From Luteimonas chenhongjianii (GTDB lineage Bacteria; Pseudomonadota; Gammaproteobacteria; Xanthomonadales; Xanthomonadaceae): a DNA stretch of 64,000 nucleotides. Position 1 is the first letter of the stretch, and every line of letters begins with the position of its first letter. Made by a program: the position numbers and the translations under genes. The notes beneath the pieces are model-generated. The model had not been told where the DNA came from, searched no databases, and saw only the letters and a program-made list of their open reading frames with translations. Below are positions 50,176 to 58,319 of the stretch, piece after piece. Where the stretch lies: contig NZ_CP023406.1 of the NCBI RefSeq assembly GCF_002327105.1, positions 620,001 through 684,000 of the forward strand, in the 5' to 3' direction.

Positions 50176-50901
50176 ATGACCCGTCGCCCACTTCCGCACC
50201 TGCTGCTGGCCGCGTCCATGCTCGCGGCCTCCGGCTGCACGCAAGGACACGAATCCATGAGCACCGACGCGCGCGCGTTCGACAACCCCGCACAGGCGCA
50301 GTTCGTCGCCGCGTTGCGCAGCGGCAACACCTCACTTGCCCGCGAACTCCTGGCGGCCGGTGCCAATCCGAACGCCACCGACGAAGACGGCACCCCCGCG
50401 CTGAACTGGCTGATCCGCCAGGGCGACCGGGATGCCGTCCGTATGCTGCTCGAACTCGGCGCCGACCCCACACGCGGGGACGCCAAGGGCCGTACCGCGC
50501 TGCACGAAGCCGCGATGTCCAGCGATCCGGAGTGGATCGATCTGTTGCTCGCGCACGGCGTCGCGGTCGACGTGCCCAATACCCGCAACGGCCAGACGCC
50601 GTTGTTCGACGCGCTGCGCGCGCGTGAGCCCGACAACATCGACCGCCTGCTCGCGGCCGGTGCACGGGTCGACGTGCGCGACCGCAGCGGCACCACGCCC
50701 CTGCACCAGGCCGCGCTGGTCAACGACATCCCGTCGGTCCGGCGCTTCATGGAGGCCGGCGCCGATCCGCACGCGACCGACGAAACCGGCGCCACCGTGG
50801 CCAGCTATCTCTATGACGGCGATCCCGCGATGCTGGCCGCCCCGGTGCGCCGCGACCACGAGTGGATCCGCGAGCGGCTGGCCGCGACGCCGACGCACTG
50901 A
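50176..50901 (+). CDS. Ankyrin-repeat lipoprotein (candidate immunity protein to the adjacent lipase)
   Basis: The 241-residue protein starts MTRRPLPHLLLAASMLAASGC, a lipoprotein signal with lipobox ASGC. It contains about five ankyrin repeats (LLAAGANPNATDEDGTPAL; LLELGADPTRGDAKGRTALHEAA; LLAAGARVDVRDRSGTTPLHQAA; MEAGADPHATDETGAT, read with intervening helices). Ankyrin repeats bind proteins. A periplasmic lipoprotein of this kind directly after a lipase gene is an arrangement known for antibacterial phospholipase effectors and their immunity proteins, but the pairing here is inferred from position alone. A Met at 50164 is an alternative start. Confidence 0.8.
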   Translation: MTRRPLPHLLLAASMLAASGCTQGHESMSTDARAFDNPAQAQFVAALRSGNTSLARELLAAGANPNATDEDGTPALNWLIRQGDRDAVRMLLELGADPTRGDAKGRTALHEAAMSSDPEWIDLLLAHGVAVDVPNTRNGQTPLFDALRAREPDNIDRLLAAGARVDVRDRSGTTPLHQAALVNDIPSVRRFMEAGADPHATDETGATVASYLYDGDPAMLAAPVRRDHEWIRERLAATPTH

Positions 50902-51221
50902 AGCAACGGCTGGGGCCCGCGACTGCGTCTGTGCTGGTCGCAGGTGCTCCGTGCGCCGCCATCCATCCGCGCATCCGCCGCTGGTCAGGCGCATGCAGCG
51001 CACGCGGTGCCACGCAGGTGTGCCATGCCCGCGCCGTCACCGGTGCGGCCGTCGCAATGGCCGTAGCATCGTTCAAAGCCGCGGGAGCAGCGCGCTGCCC
51101 GGCCCAGGCGCTGGCGCGGAATCCGCCGGCCCATCCGCGAGACATCCACACCGGTGACCGCCGCCTTGCTGGCTTCATCGTCGGCGCGCCAAGATGACCC
51201 TCTTTGATCCCGGGTCGGCCC
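50902..51221. other. Intergenic region upstream of the efflux operon
   Basis: No convincing gene, terminator with T-run, repeat or RNA gene was seen. It presumably contains the promoter of the three-gene transporter operon. Confidence 0.4.
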
Positions 51222-52463
51222 ATGCCCAGTCTGTCCAAGCGGCGCAAATGGATTCTGGTCGTGGTGGTGGCCATAGCCCTGCTGGTCGTGCTGATTCTGG
51301 TGTCGAGACTGCGCGGGCCCGCGCTGCCCGGCTATGACGTGGTCAGCGGGCCGCTGGTGCAGAACGTCGTCGCCACCGGTCGCGCGGAGGCGCCGTCGCG
51401 GGTACGGGTGGGCGCGGAGATTTCCGGGCTGGTGCTGGAACGCCGGGTGATGGAAGGCGATCGCGTCGCCCCTGGCGACCTGCTGGTGGTGCTGCGCGCG
51501 GCGGATCTCGAAGCCCGCCGCGACGAAGCCCGGGCCGCGCTTGCCGCGCTGCGCGAGTCCGAGCGGCCGGATGCCGAGGCGCGTCTGCGCCAGGCACGCG
51601 CCGACCTCGCCCAGGCCGAGCGCGACCTCGCACGTCGCCGCGAACTCGGCCAGGCGCAGCTGGTCTCGCGCGAAAGCGTGGAGCAGGCCGCGCAGGCCGT
51701 GGTTGCCGCACGTGCGGCGGCCGAGCAGGCCCGCCTCGCGGTCGACGCGCTGTCCGGCGGCCCCCGCGAGGCGCAGGCCCGCGAGCAGCTGCAGGCCGCT
51801 GAAGCCGCGCTCGAGCGTGCGCAGATCCGCGCCACCGTCGCCGGCACCGTGCTCACCCGCAACGTCGAGCCGGGCGACACCGTCAATCCAGGTGACGTGC
51901 TGATGGACATCGCCGCCGACGCTCCCGGCGAGATCCTGCTGCCGCTCGACGAGAAGAACCTCGGCCTGATCGAGGTCGGACAACGCGCAACCGTCATCGC
52001 CGATGCATACCCCGGGCGGCCGTTCGCGGCCACCGTGTTCCACATCGCGCCCGGTATCGACCCGGCGCGCGGCACCGTCGATGTGCGCCTGCGCATCGAT
52101 CCGGCCGTGGACTTCGTGCGCGAGGACATGACCGTCACCGTCACCCTCCTCACCGGTCGCCGCGACGACGCGCTGGCCGTGCCCAACGATGCACTGCTCG
52201 ATGACGACCCCGGCTCCGACCGCGCCACCGTGCTGCTGGTGCGCGATGGCCGCGTGCGCCGCACGCCGGTGCGCCTGGGCCTGCGCGGGCTGGCGATGAG
52301 CGAGGTGCTCGAAGGCCTGCAGGCCGGAGACCGCGTGCTCGCCGCCGGCGCGATCGCCGACGACGCCCTGCCCGAAGACGGCAGCCGCGTGCGGGTGGAG
52401 GGCCAGCCGGCGCCGCAGACCGGCCAGACCACGCGCGGCGAGCTGCCGGTCGCGCTCGACTGA
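51222..52463 (+). CDS. Periplasmic adaptor (membrane fusion) protein of a MacAB-type ABC exporter
   Basis: The 413-residue protein has an N-terminal membrane anchor (about 9-27, KWILVVVVAIALLVVLILVS) and a lipoyl-like half motif (VRVGAEISGLVLERRVMEGDRVAPGDLLVVL). A long alpha-helical hairpin (about 95-185), the second lipoyl half (IRATVAGTVLTRNVEPGDTVNPGD) and beta-barrel and membrane-proximal domains follow. It links an inner-membrane ABC permease to the outer membrane or to substrates. Start ATG 51222 (MPSLSKRRKW). The permease gene starts 5 bases after its stop, and all three genes form one operon. Confidence 0.9.
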   Translation: MPSLSKRRKWILVVVVAIALLVVLILVSRLRGPALPGYDVVSGPLVQNVVATGRAEAPSRVRVGAEISGLVLERRVMEGDRVAPGDLLVVLRAADLEARRDEARAALAALRESERPDAEARLRQARADLAQAERDLARRRELGQAQLVSRESVEQAAQAVVAARAAAEQARLAVDALSGGPREAQAREQLQAAEAALERAQIRATVAGTVLTRNVEPGDTVNPGDVLMDIAADAPGEILLPLDEKNLGLIEVGQRATVIADAYPGRPFAATVFHIAPGIDPARGTVDVRLRIDPAVDFVREDMTVTVTLLTGRRDDALAVPNDALLDDDPGSDRATVLLVRDGRVRRTPVRLGLRGLAMSEVLEGLQAGDRVLAAGAIADDALPEDGSRVRVEGQPAPQTGQTTRGELPVALD

Positions 52464-52468
52464 AGCCC

Positions 52469-53668
52469 ATGTGGATCGAGTCCACCATCGCGATGCGCTT
52501 CCTGCGCCAGGGGCGGGCACAGACACTGCTGATCCTGGTCGGCATCGCGGTAGGCGTGGCGGTGATCGTCTTCGTGACCGCGCTGATCGCCGGCCTGCAG
52601 GACAACCTCATCGACCGCACGCTCGGCACCCAGGCGCATGTGCGCGTGGAGGCGCCGCGCGAGGTCAACCTCGTCGCCGGCGCGCCCGCTGGCGTGGTGC
52701 AGCTGGTGCTCGAGGATCCACGCCCGCAGGCGCTGCGCCCCATCGACAACTGGCTGCAGGTGCGCGACGTGCTCGACCGTCTGCCGGGCGTGGCCGCGGT
52801 GTCGCCGCTGGTGTCGGGACCGGCGTTCGGGCGGCGCGGCGAGGCGGTGCAATCGGTGGCGCTGGTGGGCGTGGATCTCGAGCGCTACCTGCGGGTGATT
52901 CCGCTCGACGAGAACATGGTCGAGGGCCGGCTCGAGGTGGGTTCGGGCAATGCGGTGATCGGCCGCCAGCTGGCCGAGGATCTCGGCCTGCGCCTGGGCG
53001 GCAAGCTGCGACTCGATGCCGGCGACGGTCGCGAGGCGATCGTCAACGTGGCCGGCATCTTCGAGCTCGGCGTGCGCGAACTCGATGCGCGCTACGTCTA
53101 TCTCGACCTCAAGCAGGCGCAGTCGCTGCTGGCGCTGCCCGGCGGCGTCACCGTCATCGACATGACCGTCGAGGACCTCTTCGGCGCCGACCGCATTGCT
53201 GCGCGCGTGCGCGGGCTGACGGGGCTGAAGGCCGAAAGCTGGATGGAGAGCAATGCGCAGCTGATGAACGCCTTGAGTTCCCAGAGCATCTCCACGCGAA
53301 TGATCAGTTTCTTCGTGGCGATCTCGGTTGCGCTCGGCATCGCCAGCGTGCTCGCGGTCAGCGTGGCCCAGCGAACGCGCGAGATCGGCATCCTGCGTGC
53401 CATGGGCACGCGACGGGGCCAGATGCTGCTGGTGTTCCTGGTGCAGGGCGCGGTGCTCGGGCTGGTGGGCTCGGCGCTGGGCGCACTGGCCGGCTGGGGC
53501 CTGGTGGCGATGTTCAACACCTTCGGCCCGGGGCTGTTCTTCATCCCGGTGCCCAGGGCGCTGGTCCCGGCGGCGATGGCACTGGCCACGCTGGCCGGCA
53601 TCGGCGCGGCGCTGACCCCCGCCTGGCGCGCATCGCGCCTCGATCCGGTGGAGGCGATCCGTGGATGA
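52469..53668 (+). CDS. FtsX-like ABC transporter permease (MacB/LolC type)
   Basis: A 399-residue permease starting MWIESTIAMRFLRQGRAQTLLILVGIAVGVAVIVFV. It has one N-terminal membrane helix, a large periplasmic MacB-like core domain (about 45-260), and three C-terminal helices (ISFFVAISVALGIASVLAVS; LVFLVQGAVLGLVGSALGALAG; ALVPAAMALATLAGIGAAL). The FtsX signature RTREIGILRAMGT is present. Such permeases move lipoproteins, siderophores, peptides or antibiotics without pumping through the membrane. The substrate is unknown. The next gene overlaps its stop by 8 bases. Confidence 0.9.
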   Translation: MWIESTIAMRFLRQGRAQTLLILVGIAVGVAVIVFVTALIAGLQDNLIDRTLGTQAHVRVEAPREVNLVAGAPAGVVQLVLEDPRPQALRPIDNWLQVRDVLDRLPGVAAVSPLVSGPAFGRRGEAVQSVALVGVDLERYLRVIPLDENMVEGRLEVGSGNAVIGRQLAEDLGLRLGGKLRLDAGDGREAIVNVAGIFELGVRELDARYVYLDLKQAQSLLALPGGVTVIDMTVEDLFGADRIAARVRGLTGLKAESWMESNAQLMNALSSQSISTRMISFFVAISVALGIASVLAVSVAQRTREIGILRAMGTRRGQMLLVFLVQGAVLGLVGSALGALAGWGLVAMFNTFGPGLFFIPVPRALVPAAMALATLAGIGAALTPAWRASRLDPVEAIRG

Positions 53669-54413
53669 CGCCCGCGAGGTGCTGCGGCTCGAAGGCCTGC
53701 GCAAGTCCTACAACATCGGCAAGCCCAACGAAGTCGAAGTGCTGCACGGCATCGACCTGCGCCTGGACAGCGCCGATTTCGCCGCGCTGGTGGGCCCCTC
53801 GGGCTCGGGCAAGAGCACCCTGCTCAACCTGATCGGGCTGCTGGATTCACCCACCGGTGGCGAGCTCTACCTGCGCGGCGAAGCCACCCGCGCGATGGAC
53901 GACGCTGGCCGCACCGCGCTGCGCGGCCGGCATATCGGCTTCGTCTTCCAGTTCCACCACCTGATCAACGCGTTCACCGCGCTGGAGAACGTGCTGATGC
54001 CGTGGATGGTCGCCCACGGGCGTCCCGACCGGGAGATCACCGACATCGCCAGGGGCCTGCTCGCCGAGGTGGGTCTGGAGAAGTTCAGCCATCGTCGCCC
54101 CGACCAGCTGTCCGGCGGACAGCAGCAGCGCGTCGCGATCGCCCGCGCGCTGGTCACGCGGCCGGCGCTGCTGCTGGCCGACGAGCCCACCGGCAATCTC
54201 GACACCAAAACGGCTGCCGACGTCTTCGAGCTGCTGCGCCGCTTCAACGCGCAGTACGGCTGCGCGGTGCTGGTGGTCACCCACGACCCGCGGCTGTCGG
54301 AGACCTGCGACCGCACGATCAACCTGGTGGACGGCGAGATCGTGTCCGACGAGCGGCACGACCGGCCGGCCGGCGGCCGCGGTACCGGGGATCCGGATCC
54401 GCAGCAGGACTGA
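53661..54413 (+). CDS. ABC transporter ATP-binding protein (MacB/LolD type)
   Basis: A 250-residue ATPase with Walker A GPSGSGKST, the Q-loop region FVFQFHHLINAFTALENV, signature LSGGQQQRVAIARAL, Walker B LLLADEPTGNLD and the H-loop THD. The FQFHHL(I)NAFTALENV sequence is typical of the LolD/MacB class. It powers the preceding permease. The GTG start at 53661 overlaps the permease stop by 8 bases. The short acidic/Pro-rich C-terminal tail (RPAGGRGTGDPDPQQD) is unremarkable. It is the last gene before the defence island. Confidence 0.92.
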   Translation: MDDAREVLRLEGLRKSYNIGKPNEVEVLHGIDLRLDSADFAALVGPSGSGKSTLLNLIGLLDSPTGGELYLRGEATRAMDDAGRTALRGRHIGFVFQFHHLINAFTALENVLMPWMVAHGRPDREITDIARGLLAEVGLEKFSHRRPDQLSGGQQQRVAIARALVTRPALLLADEPTGNLDTKTAADVFELLRRFNAQYGCAVLVVTHDPRLSETCDRTINLVDGEIVSDERHDRPAGGRGTGDPDPQQD

Positions 54414-54570
54414 GCGTCGCGAGCGGTCCCGCTTGCTCACGAATGGTTTCGTCGCCCGACCTTTGTGCGGGTTCGTGATGCGTCATACCGCAGTGGCTGG
54501 CGTCAGATGGCGGGCCGTGATCTCCACGCTGGCCACGACCGCGTGCATCCTCCTCCAGGAGGCCACGCGA

Positions 54571-54807
54571 TCAGAGATCCAGCACGATCTTCCCGAAGTG
54601 CCGCCCGGCCGCCTGGTGCTGGAACGCCGCCACCAGCTCCTCGAGCGGGAAGTGGCGATCGATCACCGGACGCAGGTCGCTCGCCTCCAGCGCGCGGATC
54701 ATGTCCTGCTGCTGGCGGCGGCTGCCGACGATCAGCGCCTGCAGCCGCAGCTGGCGGCCCAGCGCAAGCCCCAGCGGCAGCCGGCTGTCGACGCCGGTGA
54801 GCACGCC
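54571..54807 (-). pseudogene. Duplicated 3' end of the alcohol dehydrogenase gene (left island boundary)
   Basis: These 237 bases are a copy, with 7 mismatches counted by eye, of the last 237 bases of the complete dehydrogenase gene at 60413-60649. The copy begins exactly at the stop codon (TGA at 54573-54571) and would encode the final 78 residues (ending AGRHFGKIVLDL). Homology breaks off at 54807/60649. The two copies are in direct orientation and enclose the island, so they look like the two ends created by insertion of a mobile segment into the 3' end of the gene. Confidence 0.88.
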
Positions 54808-54849
54808 CAGTTTGGCAGCCCTGATCAGCGCGTGCGCCTACTCCAAGCC

Positions 54850-56592
54850 TTAGCTGCTCCGCTGCTCAATCGTGCCAGTACTCTCGATGGGCGCGGACCG
54901 CCCTCTGTGCACTTTGCTTGTGAATTCTCGCAGGGATTGAAGCTGCGGGTGATCCAGTGAGACATGGGTCAGTAGGTTCGACACGAACTTTGGACCATGA
55001 CCCCCGACCGAGCGGCAAAAGCTCTCCATCTCGCCACTTGGGATCAGATAGATTCCAACAGCCTCAAGAAGGCTCATTAGAGCTTCACACTCTCGACGCG
55101 CATCTCCATTTGGCACGCCATCAAGACCAAATGCCTTCACAGCTGCCCATGGCGACTTACGCTTGAAGGCCTCTTCGATATCCTTCCTTTGAGGAAGCTG
55201 GTCCGCCTCCGTACTATCCAAAATGTTCTGGATCTGGGCTTTGATCTGCGCATCCGTCGGAGCAGCGCTTTGGGTGACAGCAGCAGAAATGCGATTCCAG
55301 TGCACCTCCGCTTCAGTCCAGCTCCCGCCAAACGCTTCCACGGTTGCTTTCAGGGAACTTCGATTTGAAATGAGGTCGAAGTCACAGACTGCCTTTACAG
55401 GCACGCCCACTGCACGAAGCACTGCCGCCGTCCGAGGGATCCCTGACTTTCCTCCAAGAGGTATGTACGCAGTATCTGCCCACCCCTCCTCGCCTGATGA
55501 TGACTGCAGTTGATTCGCGACTGCGCTGATAAGTCTGCAATCACTGTCATCCTCGCAGAGGACTGCTTGGTTGTGGAAGATCGAATCCAGCGCGTTCGAG
55601 AATCGGAGAGCCGGAGTCTGCCAGAGCAATTCAATGGACGCCGCACTTGCCTCATAGATTCTGTTCACGCCCGCGTCTCTGACGATTCTCAGAATTCGAA
55701 CTTTTCCCTTATTGCCTTCGAGAAATCCGCGAAGTATGTCACTACTGTGCGTGGCCACGATCAATTGACGGGGAACGTGAGCTGACAGTGCCTCGCCCAG
55801 CTTTTGAGCTTGCGGCGGATGTAAAAACGCTTCTGGCTCATCAATGCATAAGACGTCTCGCTTGGACGCTATTGCCTCGAACAGGATGCCCGCATAGCTC
55901 TTCATTCCATCACCCTGCTCGTGCAAGGCAGGCTGCGAATTGACAGCTTCCGAGTAGCGTGAAGACGCTCGATCCTCGAGGCCGGCTCCACACGGCGTCA
56001 CGCCAACATGTATCGGAATTCGACTGCCTCCAAGGAAATCAATCATCAGCTCAAGCCCGAACGCTTTCTTGAAGAGCTCTGATGCTTGCTTCATAAGCGC
56101 ATCATTGCGATAGAGGAGATGCTGAGGTTTACTGGCCATCTCAGCAGGTGCGATGCTCTGTTGCAGTTCGCATATTCCAAGACGGCTAGCTGCGTCTAGA
56201 TTCTTGATGAATCCTGCCGCTATCCCATTGGTCAGATAATCCTGCCCCCAGAACGGGAGTGCGTACTGACTCAATGACCAGTCGCCCAGTACGTAGGTTG
56301 TGTCTGTGCGCTTGGCGCAACGCCGCATGTATGTTTCGAACGCTTCTTGCGTTCCGACTTTCGCTAGCTCAATAGATTTGATGACGACTAAGTCGTTGTA
56401 GTCGCCGCCATCGCTACATCTGCGAAGGATTTCGCGGATCGTCCGTGACTTTCCACTGTTGTTCGCTCCTACCAGCATCACTTTGTCAGTAGGGCCTAGG
56501 GCAACCTCGTCTCCCCCAGAAAACACCAATTTGGCTATTGAAACGCTAGGCACGACCAGCGCACTAGCTCGATCGGCAAGGACAACTGACAT
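54850..56592 (-). CDS. OLD-family ATP-dependent endonuclease (AAA ATPase + TOPRIM), candidate defence protein
   Basis: A 580-residue protein with an ABC-type ATPase domain: Walker A GANNSGKS (42-49), a signature-like GMKSYAG (229-235), Walker B DVLCIDEPEAFLHP (from 246) and an H-loop in ATHSSD (280-285). The C-terminal TOPRIM domain has the acidic residues Glu347 (LCEDDSDCRL) and Asp404/Asp406 (VCDFDL). This is the layout of stand-alone OLD nucleases, related to P2 OLD and GajA, many of which act against phages. No UvrD-like partner, reverse transcriptase or AriB-like gene is beside it, so Gabija, retron or PARIS membership is not supported. Codon use is unlike the GC-rich neighbours. Confidence 0.82.
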   Translation of the reverse strand: MSVVLADRASALVVPSVSIAKLVFSGGDEVALGPTDKVMLVGANNSGKSRTIREILRRCSDGGDYNDLVVIKSIELAKVGTQEAFETYMRRCAKRTDTTYVLGDWSLSQYALPFWGQDYLTNGIAAGFIKNLDAASRLGICELQQSIAPAEMASKPQHLLYRNDALMKQASELFKKAFGLELMIDFLGGSRIPIHVGVTPCGAGLEDRASSRYSEAVNSQPALHEQGDGMKSYAGILFEAIASKRDVLCIDEPEAFLHPPQAQKLGEALSAHVPRQLIVATHSSDILRGFLEGNKGKVRILRIVRDAGVNRIYEASAASIELLWQTPALRFSNALDSIFHNQAVLCEDDSDCRLISAVANQLQSSSGEEGWADTAYIPLGGKSGIPRTAAVLRAVGVPVKAVCDFDLISNRSSLKATVEAFGGSWTEAEVHWNRISAAVTQSAAPTDAQIKAQIQNILDSTEADQLPQRKDIEEAFKRKSPWAAVKAFGLDGVPNGDARRECEALMSLLEAVGIYLIPSGEMESFCRSVGGHGPKFVSNLLTHVSLDHPQLQSLREFTSKVHRGRSAPIESTGTIEQRSS

Positions 56593-56740
56593 AGGCTTAG
56601 GCTTTCAAAAAAAGCGGACATCAGCCTAACATCGGGGAAGTGCGCTCCCAGCTCTGGCTCTAACTGACGTCCCCCCGGTAAGTTGGACCGGCCAGAACTA
56701 GAGGATTCGGCGACCCTCCGGCCCAAGGAGGCCCGTCGCC

Positions 56741-56822
56741 ATGAAGAAGTCGAAGTTCACCGAAGAGCAGATCGCGTTCGCCCTTAAGCAGGCCGAGACT
56801 GGGACATCGATCGAGGAGGTGC
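56741..56822 (+). pseudogene. IS3 orfA, 5' fragment
   Basis: Encodes MKKSKFTEEQIAFALKQAE and then GTSIEEV, the characteristic N-terminus of the small helix-turn-helix protein of IS407-group IS3 elements, and then loses homology at about 56822 where the IS110 piece begins. The usual orfA is about 88 codons, so roughly two thirds are missing. Confidence 0.85.
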
Positions 56823-57150
56823 CGCAAGATCGGTATCTCGCAGGCCACGTTGTATGCCTGACGCAAGAAGTGACAACAGCCGTTCGTTGGTACACCAAGC
56901 CGTCGCGCGCACGATGCAGGGCCTGCAAGTCGGTTTGGTCAGAGCGCTTCATTGCGACGAAACGCATGCTGGGACGGGAAGCCGCTTCGGCGATTGCTTT
57001 GGCATCGACTGTGTCGTTCTTGTTCGACTTGACGTAAGGCTCCACGAACTGGGTCGGGATGATCTTGGCGGCATGCCCGTATCCGGCCAGCTTGTGCGCC
57101 AGCCATTGAGAACCTGGGCAGGCTTCCGTCGCAACGGTGGCGACCGGAAC
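56823..57150 (-). pseudogene. IS110-family transposase, internal fragment
   Basis: On the minus strand the frame reads VATEACPGSQWLAHKLAGYGHAAKIIPTQFVEPYVKSNKNDTVDAKAIAEAA (quoted here as a description of the region; key parts are EACPGS, IIPTQFVEPYVK and KNDTVDAKAIAEA). This is the DEDD-type catalytic N-domain of IS110 transposases. The beginning and the C-terminal domain are absent. It lies nested inside the IS3 remnant in opposite orientation. Boundaries are approximate. Confidence 0.8.
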
Positions 57151-57151
57151 A

Positions 57152-57508
57152 AGAGGTGATCCGTACCGACAACGGCAAGGAGTTCTGCGGCAAAGCAAGG
57201 AGGCCTGCGGCAAAGCCATGCTCGAGTGGGCGCACACCCGTGGCGTCGTCCTGCGACTGATCGAGCCGGGCATGCCCAACCAGAACGCCTACGTCGAGAG
57301 CTTCAACGGCCGCCTGCGCGACGAATGCCTCAACGAGCACTGGTTCACCAGCCTATTGCACGCCCGCACGGTCATCGAAACCTGGCGGCGCGGATACAAC
57401 GAGGAGCGGCCCAAGAACGCGCTTGGCGGGCTGACGCCAGAGGCCTATGCCAAAACCTTGGCCGGCTCGACTATCCTAACCCCGGAGTCCAAAGCCGACC
57501 GCTACTGA
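57152..57508 (+). pseudogene. IS3 orfB, 3' fragment with internal 20-bp duplication
   Basis: Encodes the end of the DDE integrase: RTDNGKEFCGKA (second catalytic Asp), then EPGMPNQNAYVESFNGRLRDECLNEHWF (with the catalytic Glu in ESFNG) and PKNALGGLTPEAYA. A tandem duplication of 20 bases (57177-57196 and 57197-57216, 18 identical) shifts the frame between the two parts. The first half of orfB is missing. Confidence 0.85.
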
Positions 57509-57524
57509 AATCGGGGGACGTCGG

Positions 57525-58319
57525 TCAAGTCACAAGCTCTTGAAGGAAGTCCGTGAGCGCAGTCTTCGGATCGTCCTCATCAGACACGATCATCTCAATA
57601 CCCCAGTGCCTCAGCACTTCTTCTGCCGCCGGGTTCGGACGGTTGGTGAAGACGTACGACTTTGGTCTCACCGAAGCCAGCGGCGACTTCCCCCACATCT
57701 CTGTCAGGCGATAGAACAGCAGCCGGATATTGAAGTCCGTCAGGCTGTAGCCGATGAAGAGGACGGAGTTGCTCAGCACATCATTTCGAAGCTTGATGTC
57801 CAGCGGTGTGTCGAAGTTCAGCCGCCGGTAGTAGCTGGTCTCATCGAGGACGATGGACTCGTCCGCTGCGAAGTCACCATGGAACTTGATGATCTGGCGG
57901 TGCCCGTCCCTAACAGCGACCATGTCCGCTACGCTGGCAATCCTGTCGTAATTCACGCCGAACTCGGCGTGGGCGATCTCAAGCCACCGGTCGTAGTTGG
58001 TGGTGTAGATCCGCGAGAAGTTGCCCTGAATGATAAGCCGGTGAATGTCGGAGGCCTTGATGTCGGTGGAAGGCTTGTGCCATTCACGGTCCATCCAACT
58101 CCGAAGCTCGCCAAGTCCACCTCTCTTCTTTTTGTAGAACTCAGCTAGGGTCTGATAGTTCCCGTAAGTGGCAAACACCGCCGGGTCGTAGCCCAGCTCT
58201 TTGGCAATCTGCGCGATCAGTTGGCTCCAGCTCGGCAAACCAAGGTTTGCAGACACGCCGGCGCCGACAAATAGCATCAGCTTGCCGCTGCGGTGGGCTT
58301 CAAGAAGTTCAGTTCTCAT
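57525..58319 (-). CDS. komC: SIR2-domain NADase, effector of a Kongming-type defence system
   Basis: The 264-residue SIR2-like protein has the NAD motif GAGVS (19-23), TTNYD (106-110, with the catalytic-site Asn108), the catalytic His147 in KFHGD and GYSLTDFNIR (190-199), a hallmark of defence-associated SIR2 proteins. In the published Kongming system KomC, complexed with KomB, degrades NAD+ on sensing dITP, aborting infection. The start overlaps the komB stop by 4 bases (ATGA), so the two are coupled. The stop codon (57527-57525) falls on the last bases of the neighbouring IS inverted repeat, so the original C-terminus may have been clipped. The ending TALTDFLQELVT looks close to natural. 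Confidence 0.88.
   Translation of the reverse strand: MRTELLEAHRSGKLMLFVGAGVSANLGLPSWSQLIAQIAKELGYDPAVFATYGNYQTLAEFYKKKRGGLGELRSWMDREWHKPSTDIKASDIHRLIIQGNFSRIYTTNYDRWLEIAHAEFGVNYDRIASVADMVAVRDGHRQIIKFHGDFAADESIVLDETSYYRRLNFDTPLDIKLRNDVLSNSVLFIGYSLTDFNIRLLFYRLTEMWGKSPLASVRPKSYVFTNRPNPAAEEVLRHWGIEMIVSDEDDPKTALTDFLQELVT

Larger units (their letters stand above)
56661..57527 (+). mobile_element. IS3-family (IS407-like group) insertion sequence remnant, interrupted by an IS110 fragment
   Basis: Ends are marked by imperfect inverted repeats TAACTGACGTCCCCC (56661-56675) and the reverse complement of TGACCGACGTCCCCC (57513-57527), matching at 13 of 15 positions. Inside are the start of orfA, a piece of an unrelated IS110 transposase on the other strand, and the end of orfB. 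No flanking direct target duplication could be found. The element cannot be active. Its right end reaches the stop codon of the SIR2 gene. Confidence 0.8.

Noticed and set aside
48288..50795. An 835-codon minus-strand frame opposite the lipase and ankyrin genes
   Set aside because: Low-complexity, Arg/Ala/Gly-rich product; the plus-strand genes have clear motifs and signals.
51332..53704. A 790-codon minus-strand frame opposite the efflux operon
   Set aside because: Low-complexity product with no domain; the adaptor, permease and ATPase on the plus strand are unambiguous.
54571..54807. A short dehydrogenase gene of its own
   Set aside because: It lacks the catalytic domain and most of the nucleotide fold and is a near-identical copy of the 3' end of the gene at 60413-61423.
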